Below, in pieces: positions 10,860 through 21,929 of a stretch of 64,000 bases of DNA. How positions within the stretch are numbered: the stretch's first letter is position 1; each line of letters begins with the position of its first letter. The stretch comes from Chloranthus sessilifolius. Taxonomy: Eukaryota > Streptophyta > Magnoliopsida > Chloranthales > Chloranthaceae. The position numbers and the translations under genes are program-made. The stretch is from NCBI GenBank assembly GCA_021018995.1, contig CM037590.1, positions 108,563,097-108,627,096 on the forward strand, written 5' to 3'. Under the pieces are notes generated by a model. It had not been told where the DNA came from. It made no database searches and was given only the letters and a program-made list of their open reading frames with translations.

Positions 10860-12945
10860 GTGTTATCAGTCGTCGTCTCTCTTTTGTGTCATCAGTCTTA
10901 TGACCCATTCCTTCTCATTTTTAAATAGGCGATGTCAGAGATAGATATTCCTCTTCTTTGTCGCTATGATGGCTTTCTTGTAAGCAATGGTGATTTGTAT
11001 GAAGGTGGCCGGCGGAGGATTATTAACATTTCGATGGGTATTTCTTATAAACAATTTATAAAGAGAATGTCCACTGTCAGTTTTGTGAGGGCAGATGAAA
11101 CAGTTTCCATTAAGTTATATATGAAGATAATGAATACCCCTTTGCTTACCAACATTTTGGAGTCTGATGATTTGACCACTATTTACAAAGTCAGGGTGGA
11201 CGTCATAAAGATATTCATCATTAAAGAACCGTCATCCTTTCAAATCGAAGTTGAACAAGTACCTCTTGGCGGGACTGGTTTTGCGAGTAACCATTCCTTT
11301 CAGGCATGTAAGTTTTAGGAGAATGAGCCTATATATGATACCGCACGATTAGACGATGACGACGATATTACGGTGAACATGTCGGCCAGAAAAATAACTA
11401 TTGATTTAAAGGATGCTCTAGTTGAATCATATGATGACCCACTAAAATATATATATGGGTCACAACAATGTAGTCAAGGGTTAGACTACACGTTAGAAAG
11501 GGTGGGGGATACCAACGATTTCAGTTATATCTTTCCCGATGGATGGACAACTTTGTTTACTCACGAATTATGTTCTATCGTTTTATCGATGGGGATTATC
11601 GGAGGAGCTGAACCCCATGTCCATACACAAGAGCACCCCTTCGGTGAAGGGCCTAATCAACCATGTCAGAACCCCTTCGGTGAAGGGCCTAATCAATCAC
11701 ATCAAAACGCCTTCGATGAAAGATCTAGTCAACCACACCCTAGTCATCCTCAACCCACTAATGAAGATAACTTAGAAGAAGATTATGACGGCGAACCAGA
11801 TGGGTTTATAAAAGAGGAGTCGAAGTGTCAGAGGTATTAGGCTACTCTTCCGATCAAGAGGTGGAAACCAAATACCGCAATTGGACGTTTAAATTTGGAG
11901 AGATCTTCAGAGAAAAGCAAACATTCCAAAGAGCATTGAAAGAACATGCGGTGGAGAAAACTTTCAAATCCAGCCCTTGAAAATTGCTAGTTATCGAGTG
12001 ACAGCCGGATGCTACGAACCTAATTGTTCGTAGTGAATACATGCGTCTAAATTCGCCGTGCTCGACTCTTTCAAAATCAAAACGTTCAATAGTACTCACA
12101 TATGCGAGTCGCTAAAATCAGACCGCACGGTCACTATGATGCAACAATCTCCTTCGTAGCCAACTATGTACGGGAGAAACTTATGAAATGATTTGACTAC
12201 ACACCTGCATCGATAATGTTTGATATTACAAAAACTTATAACGTGCAAATCACATATATTAAGGCTTGGAGGGGGAAAGAACTCACCCTAAATTATATTA
12301 GAGGCAGTTGGAAAGGAAAATTTATGGATCTACCGACCTACGTGAAGGAAATGGAGAGGGTAGATCCTAATGTACTAATGTCCTTTCAACTTACGCCTGA
12401 CGGTAAATTTCAAAGATTTTTTTGGGATTTTGGCCCGTGCATCGGAAGCTACCGCAATACACTTCGTCGCATATTGCTTGTAGATAGCACACACCTATGG
12501 AGATATTTTGAAGGGATCCTACTTATCGCTTCGGCACAAGACGGTAATGGCCATCTAGTTATCGAGTTAGAAGAAGAGGATACGTGAATGTAGTTTCTTG
12601 AACGGGTAGGTGCATTCATGATCGGTGAGTTTATCGAAGATTTTGTTATTATCACGAATAGGTCGACGGGTTTAATAAAGGCGGTGACATGGATCTCTCC
12701 TAACGCATTCATAATTATTGTATGCGACATATGACACAAAATTTGGTACACAAGTATTGTAACAGCCGACAAAACTGTGCTTCACTCTATATGTCACACA
12801 ATATTTGGAAAATTGTTTGAAGCATAACATAGCTCATCACACTTTTATGATGATACATCATCATGTTTGACACATAAAGGTGCCAACCCTTTTGATCCAA
12901 CACCCCATCAGTGCATATATAGAAGTGTCAACCACAGCCTGATGG

Positions 12946-13060
12946 CCTTGCCTCAACACCTGAGGCAAGCATAGTGGGCCTCAACACCTGAGGCAAACTC
13001 AGGAGGTTGCCTCAGCCCGTGAGGCAAGTAAACTGTGTTGCCTCAGCACTTGAGGCAACT
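12946..13060. repeat. TTGCCTCAG...CTGAGGCAA palindrome cluster in the solo LTR
   Basis: Four imperfect palindromes of about 21 bp lie at 12948-12969, 12979-12996, 13007-13027 and 13039-13059. All have arms TTGCCTCA/TGAGGCAA around a variable centre, spaced about 30 bp. Confidence 0.93.
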
Positions 13061-13766
13061 ATAATCATTCAATTAAGTTATTTTAAAGTTGGCTTATACA
13101 CGTAACTCGTGTATTAGTTTTATATATAATCCAAATCCTTTTCTTTTGACTTAAATGCATATACAGGTTCAACCAAAATATAAGCTTGATACAGAATTTC
13201 AGCCCAAACAGCTTGTAAGCTGTTTTGTTCGCATATTGCCTCCATGAGCCATTGTTAGACTCCCATGCACGCAAAGTGGAAGCAACCGCTACAAGAGCTC
13301 ACCAACCATCTTCATTCTCCTTCCGTTTTCAACCTTGGAAGAAATCTGAATCCCATTCAACTTTGCACAAACATTAAAACCAGAGAAGGAAGCCTTCTTT
13401 TAGCACTAATTCTCAAGCCCTTCTCTTGTAAACCTCTTGAATTCAAACCTTGAATTTAGAACTTTGAATCCCGAGGTGACCTGCGATTCGAGTAAGTGGA
13501 TTTCGAAGGAAATCGTTGTCGGGGTGCAAACCGAGTTCTTACGAGCTCCGTCGCCAACACACGCTCAATAGCATCGCATCGTCACCACGATTCTTCCAAA
13601 AGGCATGTCGTAAATAATATATATCCAATTTTGGTGCAATATATAGATACAATATATAAGCTTTATATATAAGCTTTATATATATATACAAAATACCTGG
13701 CCAATTGCCTGAGTAAACAAATCCAAAATGGAGCAAAAAACATATCGGCAAGCCCAGCCTGATAGG

Positions 13767-13825
13767 CTTGCCGCGGCAACCTTACAGGCTTGCCGCGGCA
13801 AGGTGCTCAGGCTTGCCGCGGCAAG
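13767..13825. repeat. CTTGCCGCGGCAAG palindrome cluster in the solo LTR
   Basis: Near-identical 14-bp palindromes start at 13767, 13789 and 13812 (spacing 22 and 23 bp), with a fourth at 14017-14029. The core CCGCGG makes them GC-rich islands in AT-rich sequence. Confidence 0.95.
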
Positions 13826-16349
13826 CACTGTGCTCAGACCTTTGGTCAATATTTTGATTATAACTTTTGATCTCAAACTCAGATTGGCATGATTCTTGAT
13901 GCGTTGGAAAGGAGGCAACGAGCCCTACAACTTTTATGAAGGAACAAATTTCTGAATATAATGTTTAAGGGGTCAAAAATTGGTATCAAGTCACAGCAAG
14001 GTCCTCAACAGGAGAGCTTGCCGCGGCAACCCCTATTACTTACCGCGACAACCCTATTTTTGGGCCTCGTTTATACTTTGTGCTGATATGCATGAGGTCT
14101 ATGTGTTTAAGGCCGTAACTCCTATAAGTAAGACCCATCTAGGAGACTTATATAGGTCTATAATGACCCTGGAAACCATTAAAATATACTAAACCTAGGT
14201 ATCTTACACTATAGGTGCCACTTGGTGCACATGACGCGTTTGCTTGAAGACGTGCGTGCACGGGAAATCAGTTTCACGTAAGCCTGGTATAAGGTAGGGA
14301 GATTACCTTGCTGACATATACTTTAGTATTTCATTGCACTTCTGAGTAGCATAATAATTGTATTGTATAGTCAGTGTAAATTGATCATGCTCATGATGCC
14401 TCCATATATTTATTAGTATTTATGTTCGATACATGATCAAGGATTATATGCATCTGAGAATAACTAATAGATAAAGGATGTCCATGATGAGAGGTCCATG
14501 ATTGCATAGTGATGCCAAATTGACAATGATGTATATGGATAATATTAGTACACTCGATACCTATATAAGTGCATGTCGGATTGAACGATGATGATTGATA
14601 TATCTATCGGCCTGGTATAAAATGAAGATTGTCAGTTAGTTTAGTATAGTAGTTATTGTCTACAAGTTTCATGAGTGCATGATGATTTGCAGACCTGATC
14701 TATCTTAGTCTCTATCATGTCTTATTTTCTTCTGATTAGCAGGATAATATAAAAGATGTAGAGATATCTCATAACTCGTGTTAACTAGTATGATGAATGG
14801 TTCCATATATGCTAGTGTAGTTTATGTAAAGATAAAGAAATCCGATAACTAGTGCAAATTCGATATCTAGATCTGATATACGAGAGCATGTCAAAAGATT
14901 GTGCTAAGTACAACTCAGTGATGAACCAGTTTTGATAAAGTTAGTTAACAGAAATACTTTTACCTCACTAAGCTATGCTAGCTAGATGAAATGCCCATTT
15001 AGTTAGTTTTGATGGATGATCTCATATGCTTATTTGAGTTCTAGTTCAATAAATGGTTAGGCATGAAAAAGCTAAATCCAGTTGGATGTATAGTAGTGCA
15101 TGATGATGAGAAAATCAGTTTAGACGTTTGCTTTTGTATCATTATTCATGATGCTTGATGTATAGTATACTGATGATACGATACTTAGGATTTTATTTAA
15201 CTATGCTCATGACAGTATTGCTAAAGATGATAGAGTCAGTTGAAATGACGGTTTTTGAATGACTTGACTCATGATGGTTTTAATGAATAAACATGCTAGT
15301 TTAATTTCGATAAAGGGAAAAGTCAGGCTGTCACAAGTATCCCAGGAGTGGTGTGTTGGATCTATGTTGGAGCGCTGCGCGTGCATATTTAGTAGAGAGA
15401 TTTGATCATTTTATTAATAAAATGAAGAAAGATGTTGCTGATCCTCAAGCCATAGAGTATATTTTTAAAATAGACTCGAAGCATTGGGCACACACATATA
15501 TGAAAGGAAGGCAGTACTATTCCCTGACTACGAATAATGCTGAAAGCTTAAACAACATACTGAAAATAGCTCGAGAGAAACCAATTATTGACTTAATCAG
15601 AACTATTAGAGAGAAAATCACTGATTATTTTCAAAAGCACCGATAAATATTTGAGAAATGGAGCACCATCCTCTGCCCGAAAGTAGACGAGCACATAAAG
15701 AAGGTGTTGCAATGGGCTAGTAGAAAGAGAGGTCAATCATACGGGTGCGATTAATTCCAAGTCAATTATAAAAATTTCATTCATCACGTTGACTTAGAAC
15801 ACAAGACATGTACTTGCCGCCGTTGGCACATTCATAGTTTACCTTACTCGCATGCCGTTGCAACCATCAATCGGAGAAGTTATGATCACCATAACTTCTC
15901 TAAGAAGTGATTTTTCACCGCTTGTTTTAGAAAATCATACGATGAATAATGGCTTCTCACCCTCGATTAAAGCCAATAGAAATTTCAAACTGAGCAATTG
16001 CGGGAAAATATGAAAGTGAGATCACCCTATAATTGTCGAAAGCAAACCGGCCGTCTGAGGAAGAAAATGATACAGTCTAAGGGTAAAATTAGGACCCTAC
16101 AGTGTGGTAGGTGCAGTGAGTATGATCACAATTGCAGGAGTTGCACTACAGAGGGATCGATGGGTTGATAGTATACATGTAATGACGATCGATATCGATC
16201 CATTCAGTTCTTAATAGTGATAGATGGAATATAAATGAGATAATATATATTTGCTCAGAAACTCAGAATTTAATTTTTTTGTTTCGTAATAGTTGTAATT
16301 TTGGATTGTACAGTTGCTCAAAAACATGGAATATGAAATGTACAAAAGA

Positions 16350-16490
16350 GTTGTTGGCGACTGTATATACCGTCGTTGGCGACTGTATATACAATCGTTG
16401 GCGACTGTATATACCGTCATTGCCGACTGTCTAATGAGTCGTCTTCAACTATAAATACAGTCGTCAACGACTATATATATAATCATTCAT
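16350..16490. repeat. 22-bp palindrome array B (between the convergent MULE genes)
   Basis: Cores start at 16350, 16372, 16394, 16416, 16438 and 16460, all 22 bp apart. They are variants of GTCGTTGGCGAC/GTCGTCAACGAC. The array lies between the 3' ends of the transposase and the ULP1-like gene. Confidence 0.95.
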
Positions 16491-17618
16491 CTGACCAAAG
16501 AGATGTTGAAGTCTATCTATTAGCAAGTTAACTTAGTAGTGGTTAAATAATTTACAGTAACAAATTCACATTTCCATGTACACAACTGAAATTTGAATTT
16601 GAATTTACAAATATATAGTTTTGGAACTTACATTACAAATGATCATATATTCAAATTCACAGTTTCATTTACATTACAAATTTGAGGATGGATCCACTTG
16701 TACATCTTCACTAGGGTCCTGGTCAAATTCCCCTCCTCCATCGTTGGTACATTTAGCCAGGGCATGGCCAATTTATGCCTTAAACCTACTAATATCTGGT
16801 TGCGCGAAGTTAAATTTCTTCTCCGACATGAAGTACTCCACATACTTCAATACAAACACCCCATAATCACACGAATTGGTCTGTCGGGGAACGAATTTGG
16901 TCCGGCAGTCACTAGATGACCAAGGATAGGTCTTAAAGTTCAGTGCAGTGGAGTCTCCATATGAACATAAAATTACGAGAATGTAATACTTCTATTTCAA
17001 AATAGTGGAATGTCAAATATGCTAAGCAAACAATGATGAAAAATGTAAGTTTGAACGAATTTGTATAATGATTACTTACCAGTGTTTTCAATTGATTCGG
17101 ATATCTTTCCTTAGAGAGCCTATTAAAAATAGGGTTGATGACCATTACAGATTGTTCGACAATCTTCACGATCGCAAGCGCCCAGTGTAATGATTGTTGA
17201 GAATGAATTGGGACAAATATATGCAAAGAAGAAATATAATCTCAAAGGGTACGATTTGAAAAATTATAAAGATGTTGGTAGCATACTGTGTTATAATTGT
17301 GAGCTCACAGATTTTGAAACAAGTTAAAGAAGAAATTTTGTAGCAACTTCCTGCCTTGGTTCTCTTTGGATTTATGGGCAGGCCATTGTTCGATTTGTAT
17401 CTCGAATGATTCTTCATACAGTTTTTTAGTAAGGAGTTTGTCGAAATCCTTCAGCTCAAAGCTCATGTAGGTCAAAATGGTGGGACACATAAGGAAGCAT
17501 TTCTCCTTTCCGCCAGAATGAATAGTATCATCAATGACTTCCAAGAGTCTTAGGTAGGCTCCCATTATCTGAAACCAATACAGTTACAACGTTAAGCATA
17601 TAAACGACACTCTAAAGA

Positions 17619-17797
17619 GTCGTCAACGGGTCTGTATGTAGTCGTTGATGACTTTCAATAGAGTCGATATCGACTATATAAATAGTCGTCTTTGACTCTT
17701 TATACAATTGATACCGACTCCATAGGAAATCGATATAAAGAGTCGTCGACGACTGAATATACAATCATTAACGACTTTGTATAGAGTTGATAACGAC
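17619..17797. repeat. 22-bp palindrome array C (ULP1-gene intron)
   Basis: Cores at 17619, 17641, 17663, 17685, 17707 and 17729 are 22 bp apart. They shift to 17742 (13 bp), then 17764 and 17786 (22 bp again). Includes perfect palindromes GTCGATATCGAC (17663) and GTCGTCGACGAC (17742). Confidence 0.95.
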
Positions 17798-19216
17798 TAT
17801 ATAAGAGTTGATCTACTGGCTACGGAGTTGTTGACTATTGTCTAGTACTATTTGGTGCTTACAGTAGCACAAATGAGATAATTAAATACATGAGTTGTAA
17901 GGTTACTTTACTTATAATATTATCCAAGTATGTCATGCCCACCAAACATCTGAAAGACTGCACCACCAGCGTATAATCACTGATGGTGCTTACGTAGGTG
18001 CTGCATAAATAACGACCAATGTAGCTAAATAAAAAAAAATAAACTAGGGAAAACTACTAACTAACAATCCTGGGAAGAATGACTTACTCATCCTTAGATT
18101 CAAGTGTGTTCCAGAGGTCCATCATATATTTCTGCTCCTCTGTCGGCTCAGTAGTAGCATCAGCTAGAGGTCCATCAATGGCCCTCTTCGTTACAGGCTT
18201 TTCGTCGTGGCCCCCTTTTGATATATCCTAAGTTTTATGGCAGTTTATTTCATGAGTTTCACTTGCTGAGGTCTCAAGCGAGTGTCAATTTGTTGCTGAG
18301 GCACCACCGTGAATTGGGAAGAGGTTTTCTCATCATCACCTGGACCCTTATCGGCTTGAGACTCGGGCTGCTCATCACCAGCTGTCTCCTCCTCATGCAT
18401 GGGAGGAGATGGTCCTTATCGATGGGCTTTTCCGTGGATGATGGGGTATTGAAGGCTGTGCCAGACACTTTCAATACCAGCTCTGAAATAGCAGCATCCT
18501 GAACATCGAATGTAACATTATTGGAAAGCTGGCTAGAATTATATTCACTTATACAAACTGTGTTACAATACATACCTTAGGTGTCACCTCTAGAATATTT
18601 TCAAGAAGTTCTTTCAGAATCCCTTGGTCCTTTCTGAATAACTTATTGAGGTGAATCATCTTTTGCAGCTCCACATCTCTTGAAGTGAGCCGCTCATTCA
18701 AGGAATTGCATAGTGTCTCTACGAAGTCGCAACATGTCGCAAGGACATCATTCTCTCGCTCTAAATGGCTCACTCTCTGGGTGAGTTTCAAGTTCTCCAT
18801 CACTAGACTGTCGATCCTCCTCAACAACGATTCATTAGAGGAAGTTGGTGCACTTGCGCTCTCCTTCATGCCCCCTAGTTCTCGGCCGCTCTACATGGAC
18901 GAAGCCTTCTTTCGAGAACGATTCTTCGTCCGACGTTGATTGGACGTCAAATTCTTTCTCGTCAATATTGTTGACCAAAATGTAATTTCTCTTCTTCATC
19001 GACCTCACAACCACTTTCACAGATTTCTTGATCAGTTTATGAACCACTTCGTGAACCTCTTTTCTCTTCCCTCAACGACCTTTCGATCCCATAGATATTC
19101 TCGTAGGACGGGTATCTCTAATTCAAAGGCAACCGGTATGAGAGGAGCGCAAACCTTTTGAAAAAAAAGGAAACACCTAAATATCAGATTACTAAATTGG
19201 TAATAGAATATAAATG

Positions 19217-19450
19217 CAAGGTATCGACTCTTTAAGAAGTCGGTATCGACTATTTACAAAGTCGGTATCGACTATTTGCGAAGTCGTTATCGACTATTTA
19301 TGAAGTCAGTATCGACTCCCTAATAGATCGTTATCAACTCTGTACGAGATTGGTATCGACTCATTAGGAGGTCATCATCGACTCTTTAATTTATCGGTAT
19401 CAACCCTTTAAGAAATCGTTATCAACTCGTTAAGTATTTGGTACCCTTAT
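19217..19450. repeat. 22-bp palindrome array D (ULP1-gene intron 1)
   Basis: Cores start at 19239, 19261, 19283, 19305, 19327, 19349, 19371, 19393 and 19415, every 22 bp without a slip. They are variants of GTCGGTATCGAC. The array is entirely within the 364-bp intron 19155-19518. Confidence 0.95.
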
Positions 19451-20441
19451 TCAATCGGCATCGATTCTCTTTACAGTCCTTAACTTTATAAATTTGAATT
19501 ATTAAATAGACATTATACCTTGCTGTTCAACATCTTTCCGAGAGTGTAGCCTTTGATCCTCAATTGCGCCTTCTCCGACCATTTCAACAATCGTGGGAAA
19601 GGGTCCTTAAGGGGTGTCCGTGTAAGCGAGATTTCTAGCAGCATGTCATAAGCCCAATATTGATGTATACATATGCATCCATATGTGTTGTACGACTTAA
19701 AGCCTTTTTTCATGTCAACAGTCTTTCTATTCACCACAACCTTTATTATATACTCGATCAAGTCATGGTACACATGGAAACCCCACGGAGTTCAATTAAA
19801 GTTCTCAACATCATCAATGAGGTCGACGCGGCCTTCCGCCAGTTAATGATGGGACTCGAGAAAAAGAAATATACACAACACAAATAAAAGAGACAACTTT
19901 ACGAAGTAGTCATCACCATTCGCTTGCCTAATTGCACCGTCTATATGAGACCAGAGAATTTTCCCGGTAGGCATTCCATGAAAATATTTGTATCGAATGG
20001 TTTGTTCTTTCGATGGTTTAATGGATGGGGTATACTTTTTGGGGATAACTACGGTAAGGCCCAGTATCAATGCAATGTCCAACTTTCGAAAATAGACATC
20101 AGTCTTCCCGATTCAGAAGTGATTTTTTTCAACCCAAAAAAACAGCATCGCATCGACGACATCTCTAAGAATTCTCACACCCTTAGGCATTTGAAATATT
20201 TCACCGAAAACTAATGCTCTCAGTAACTCCTTTCGCCTTGGGCTAGCATCATCGTAGAGATTCCAAATGCCACTGGGGGAACATTTGGCAATAGCCCGGT
20301 GTACGACCATCGTGGCAACATGTTCAAATGAACTATAATAAAAAGGAAAGGAGTGAGTCTCATACTAACATGGATTGTTTAACTGTTAAATGAACTGTAA
20401 TATATAATCAGGCTGAGATAACGATGTCGCCCATAGAAATA

Positions 20442-20541
20442 GTCGATATCGACTATATATACAATCGATATCGACATGCTATATCATCGATATCGACTCT
20501 ATAAATAGTCGATACTGATTGTCTATACTGTCAATATTGAC
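20442..20541. repeat. 22-bp palindrome array E (5' of the ULP1-like gene)
   Basis: Cores GTCGATATCGAC, ATCGATATCGAC (twice), GTCGATACTGAT and GTCAATATTGAC start at 20442, 20464, 20486, 20508 and 20530, exactly 22 bp apart, between the ULP1-like gene start and the right TIR. Confidence 0.95.
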
Positions 20542-20810
20542 TATATATAAATAACCTTGAAAAATTAATTCAAAATATACACCGTCTAAAGAAGAAGAAA
20601 AAGCTTTACAACAATGGAAGATAATTTTATTTCTAACTTACAGATTTGGTAGCTTGAAGATTCAAAAATGGAGCGCCAGTGACAACGAATCGATACTGCC
20701 TCTCCACTGACTTCGAATGAAAAGTAAAAAGAATTAAATAGTAATGATCTAAATTTTTGACGGCTATTTATTACCTTAGGGGTAATTTTGGCATTTCATC
20801 AAGGTGTGCG

Positions 20811-20902
20811 TCGGCTAGGCTTGGAGCTGGTCGGTTTGGGTAAAGGTGAAAATATAGGGTCTCCGACGGAAAAGGTGTATCTGACGATCAGGTAAATTTC
20901 CC
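20811..20902 (-). repeat. MULE right terminal inverted repeat
   Basis: Reverse complement of the left end, followed by the 9-bp target duplication atttatttt (20903-20911). Confidence 0.9.
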
Positions 20903-20974
20903 ATTTATTTTTCTGGCAGTCTTTCAAAAATGGATCTTAAGATCGTATACTAAAAGGTATAAAAAATCATCCGA

Positions 20975-21165
20975 TATCGATATGTATCAGCAATACGTAT
21001 CGGCTTTTCAGCAAACTGATATGTATCGGTCCTCCAACTCAATATCGGTATCGTATCAGCCGATACGAACCCGTATCGGTTTGGGCCGAGAAACGTATTT
21101 TATTTTTTTAAGTGCCGATACGTATCAGTATCGGCCGATTGACTGATACCCAATATTGATACCAA
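20975..21165. repeat. CGATAC/GTATCG-rich degenerate repeat tract
   Basis: At least ten copies of gtatcgg/ccgatac variants, several as palindromes such as ccgatacgtatcag. No regular period. It lies just outside the MULE's right end. I see no termini defining it as an element. Confidence 0.7.
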
Positions 21166-21506
21166 GTTTGACACCTTATCGTAGACATACAATAAGACAC
21201 TTAGTTTTTAATTTCACATGACACACGTCTAAAAAGTGACCCAAAATTATGTTTGACCGTGATGTATATTATGTGGTTTTAGGGTCACGTTTTGGGGTAT
21301 GTGTTGCGTGGAATAAAAATTTAACCGTGGTATGGTACACTCGTGAACTCAAGATCCTTTGTGTAGAAGATTGGAATAAAAACTATCTCCGTCATTTGAT
21401 TCAAATTGGTTAATGCATAGCGGGTGGACGAGTTGGGTTGAAGTTGCATTTTAGTGGTGTAAATAATTGTACCTATTTTTTTGTCACAAATATTTTTTAG
21501 GGTAAT

Positions 21507-21929
21507 GACTCTGACCGATGTTTAAACACCAATTGGTGTTTAAATGATCTTACACCATTAAAATTAACTTTTTATCTCACACCTTTGAAGTGTGATTTAT
21601 CATTATGCTATGTGACACACATCTATGATCAATCAAAATTGCTCAAGTAGCAATCTATCATTGGAATATGTCTCAGCCCAATCAAACATGTCAATAAGTG
21701 GATTTGAACCATCCGATTGATGAACTTTAATATCAACCATTAAAACTAAAAATAATGGTTGATATTATAGTCCAAAAATTAGATAGTTTAAATCTCCCTA
21801 AAACACTATTTTTGGGCAGGTTGCACTTTAATCTGTAATCTATCACTTTGACGGTTTGGATCACCCATATTTTAAACCCTTGATGGTGTAAAATCATTAT
21901 TGGTGCTTAAATGATGACCGGAGAGTTGG
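21507..21929. mobile_element. MITE-like element with ~55-bp inverted ends
   Basis: The left end (gactctgaccgatg, then taaacaccaat, atgatcttacaccatta) is matched by the reverse complement of the right end (aactctccggtcatc, taagcaccaat, atgattttacaccatca). No coding capacity in 420 bp. The target duplication is not clear, so the superfamily is open. Confidence 0.55.

Larger units (their letters stand above)
12758..15335. mobile_element. Solo LTR (2,578 bp) inside the MULE transposase
   Basis: Begins tgtaacagcc and ends ggctgtcaca, a 10-bp inverted terminus with one mismatch. It is flanked on both sides by the identical 5-bp direct repeat agtat (12753-12757 and 15336-15340). Removing it and one agtat rejoins the transposase between LVHKY and the WSAARAY block. 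It contains no gag or pol frame, so it is a solo LTR left after LTR-LTR recombination. The orientation is not certain. The parent looks like a Ty3/gypsy family with long LTRs. Confidence 0.92.
10932..16168 (+). pseudogene. MULE transposase, interrupted by a solo LTR
   Basis: The N-terminal PB1-like region starts at the ATG at 10932 (CRYDGFLVSNGDLYEGGRR) with a TAG at 11316, then an acidic linker with an NPFGEGPNQ repeat. The MuDR-type block follows at ~11890 (FKFGEIFREKQTFQRALKEHA), frameshifted from the linker. The catalytic region at ~12400-12760 contains RRILLVDSTHL (first Asp kept) and IITNRSTGLIKAV, where the second Asp of the usual 'SDR' is Asn. The reading CMRHMTQNLVHKY (ending at 12757) continues after the solo LTR as GVLDLCWSAARAY, HWAHTYMKG, TTNNAESLN and ITDYFQKH. 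A SWIM-like CTCRRWHIHSLPYSHA and a C-terminal CGRCSEYDHNCRSC knuckle end it at 16168. Many stops and frameshifts rule out function. It would have cut and inserted elements bearing these TIRs. Confidence 0.9.
16674..20310 (-). pseudogene. DUF1985 / ULP1-like (C48 peptidase) MULE cargo gene
   Basis: Multi-exon minus-strand gene. The first block (20310-19519) has a DUF1985-like pattern: LVFGEIFQMPKGVRI, DGDDYFVKLSLLFVL, VDLIDDVENFN followed by PWGFHVYHDLI, then YNTYGCICIHQYWAYDML, interrupted by stops. An intron (19518-19155) with GT-AG ends holds array D. A middle region (~19154-18580) ends in a coiled-coil-like stretch (RRIDSLVMENLKLTQRVSHL). A further exon ends near 18090 (EQKYMMDLWNTLESKDE), and array C lies in the next intron. 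The C-terminal C48 part (17565-16674) includes ECFLM-type KCFLMCPTILTYM, FVPIHSQQSLHWALAIV with the His-Trp, VMVINPIFN where the catalytic Asp is expected, and QTNSCDYGVFVLKYVE where the catalytic Cys is Tyr. SUMO-protease-like genes are known cargo of some MULEs. This one is dead by stops and by lost catalytic residues. Confidence 0.85.
10198..20902. mobile_element. Mutator-like element (MULE) with ULP1-type cargo, 10.7 kb
   Basis: The ends are long inverted repeats: left 10198-10295 (begins ggaaaatttacc) and right 20811-20902 (reverse complement begins gggaaatttacc). They share, in order, cagatacaccttttccgtc, tatattttcac and agcctag/agccta blocks. A 9-bp direct repeat flanks them: atttattat (10189-10197) and atttatttt (20903-20911), 8 of 9 matching, which is the Mutator hallmark. 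Inside are a MULE transposase (+) and a convergent DUF1985/C48-peptidase gene (-), the architecture known from KAONASHI-type MULEs. Both genes are decayed. A solo LTR was inserted later at 12758-15335, so the original MULE was about 8.1 kb. Confidence 0.93.

Noticed and set aside
10711-20541. The 22-bp repeat arrays as CRISPR
   Set aside because: The units are degenerate palindromes with similar AT-rich spacers of about 10 bp, in a eukaryotic transposon with no cas genes. Period and spacer size do not fit.
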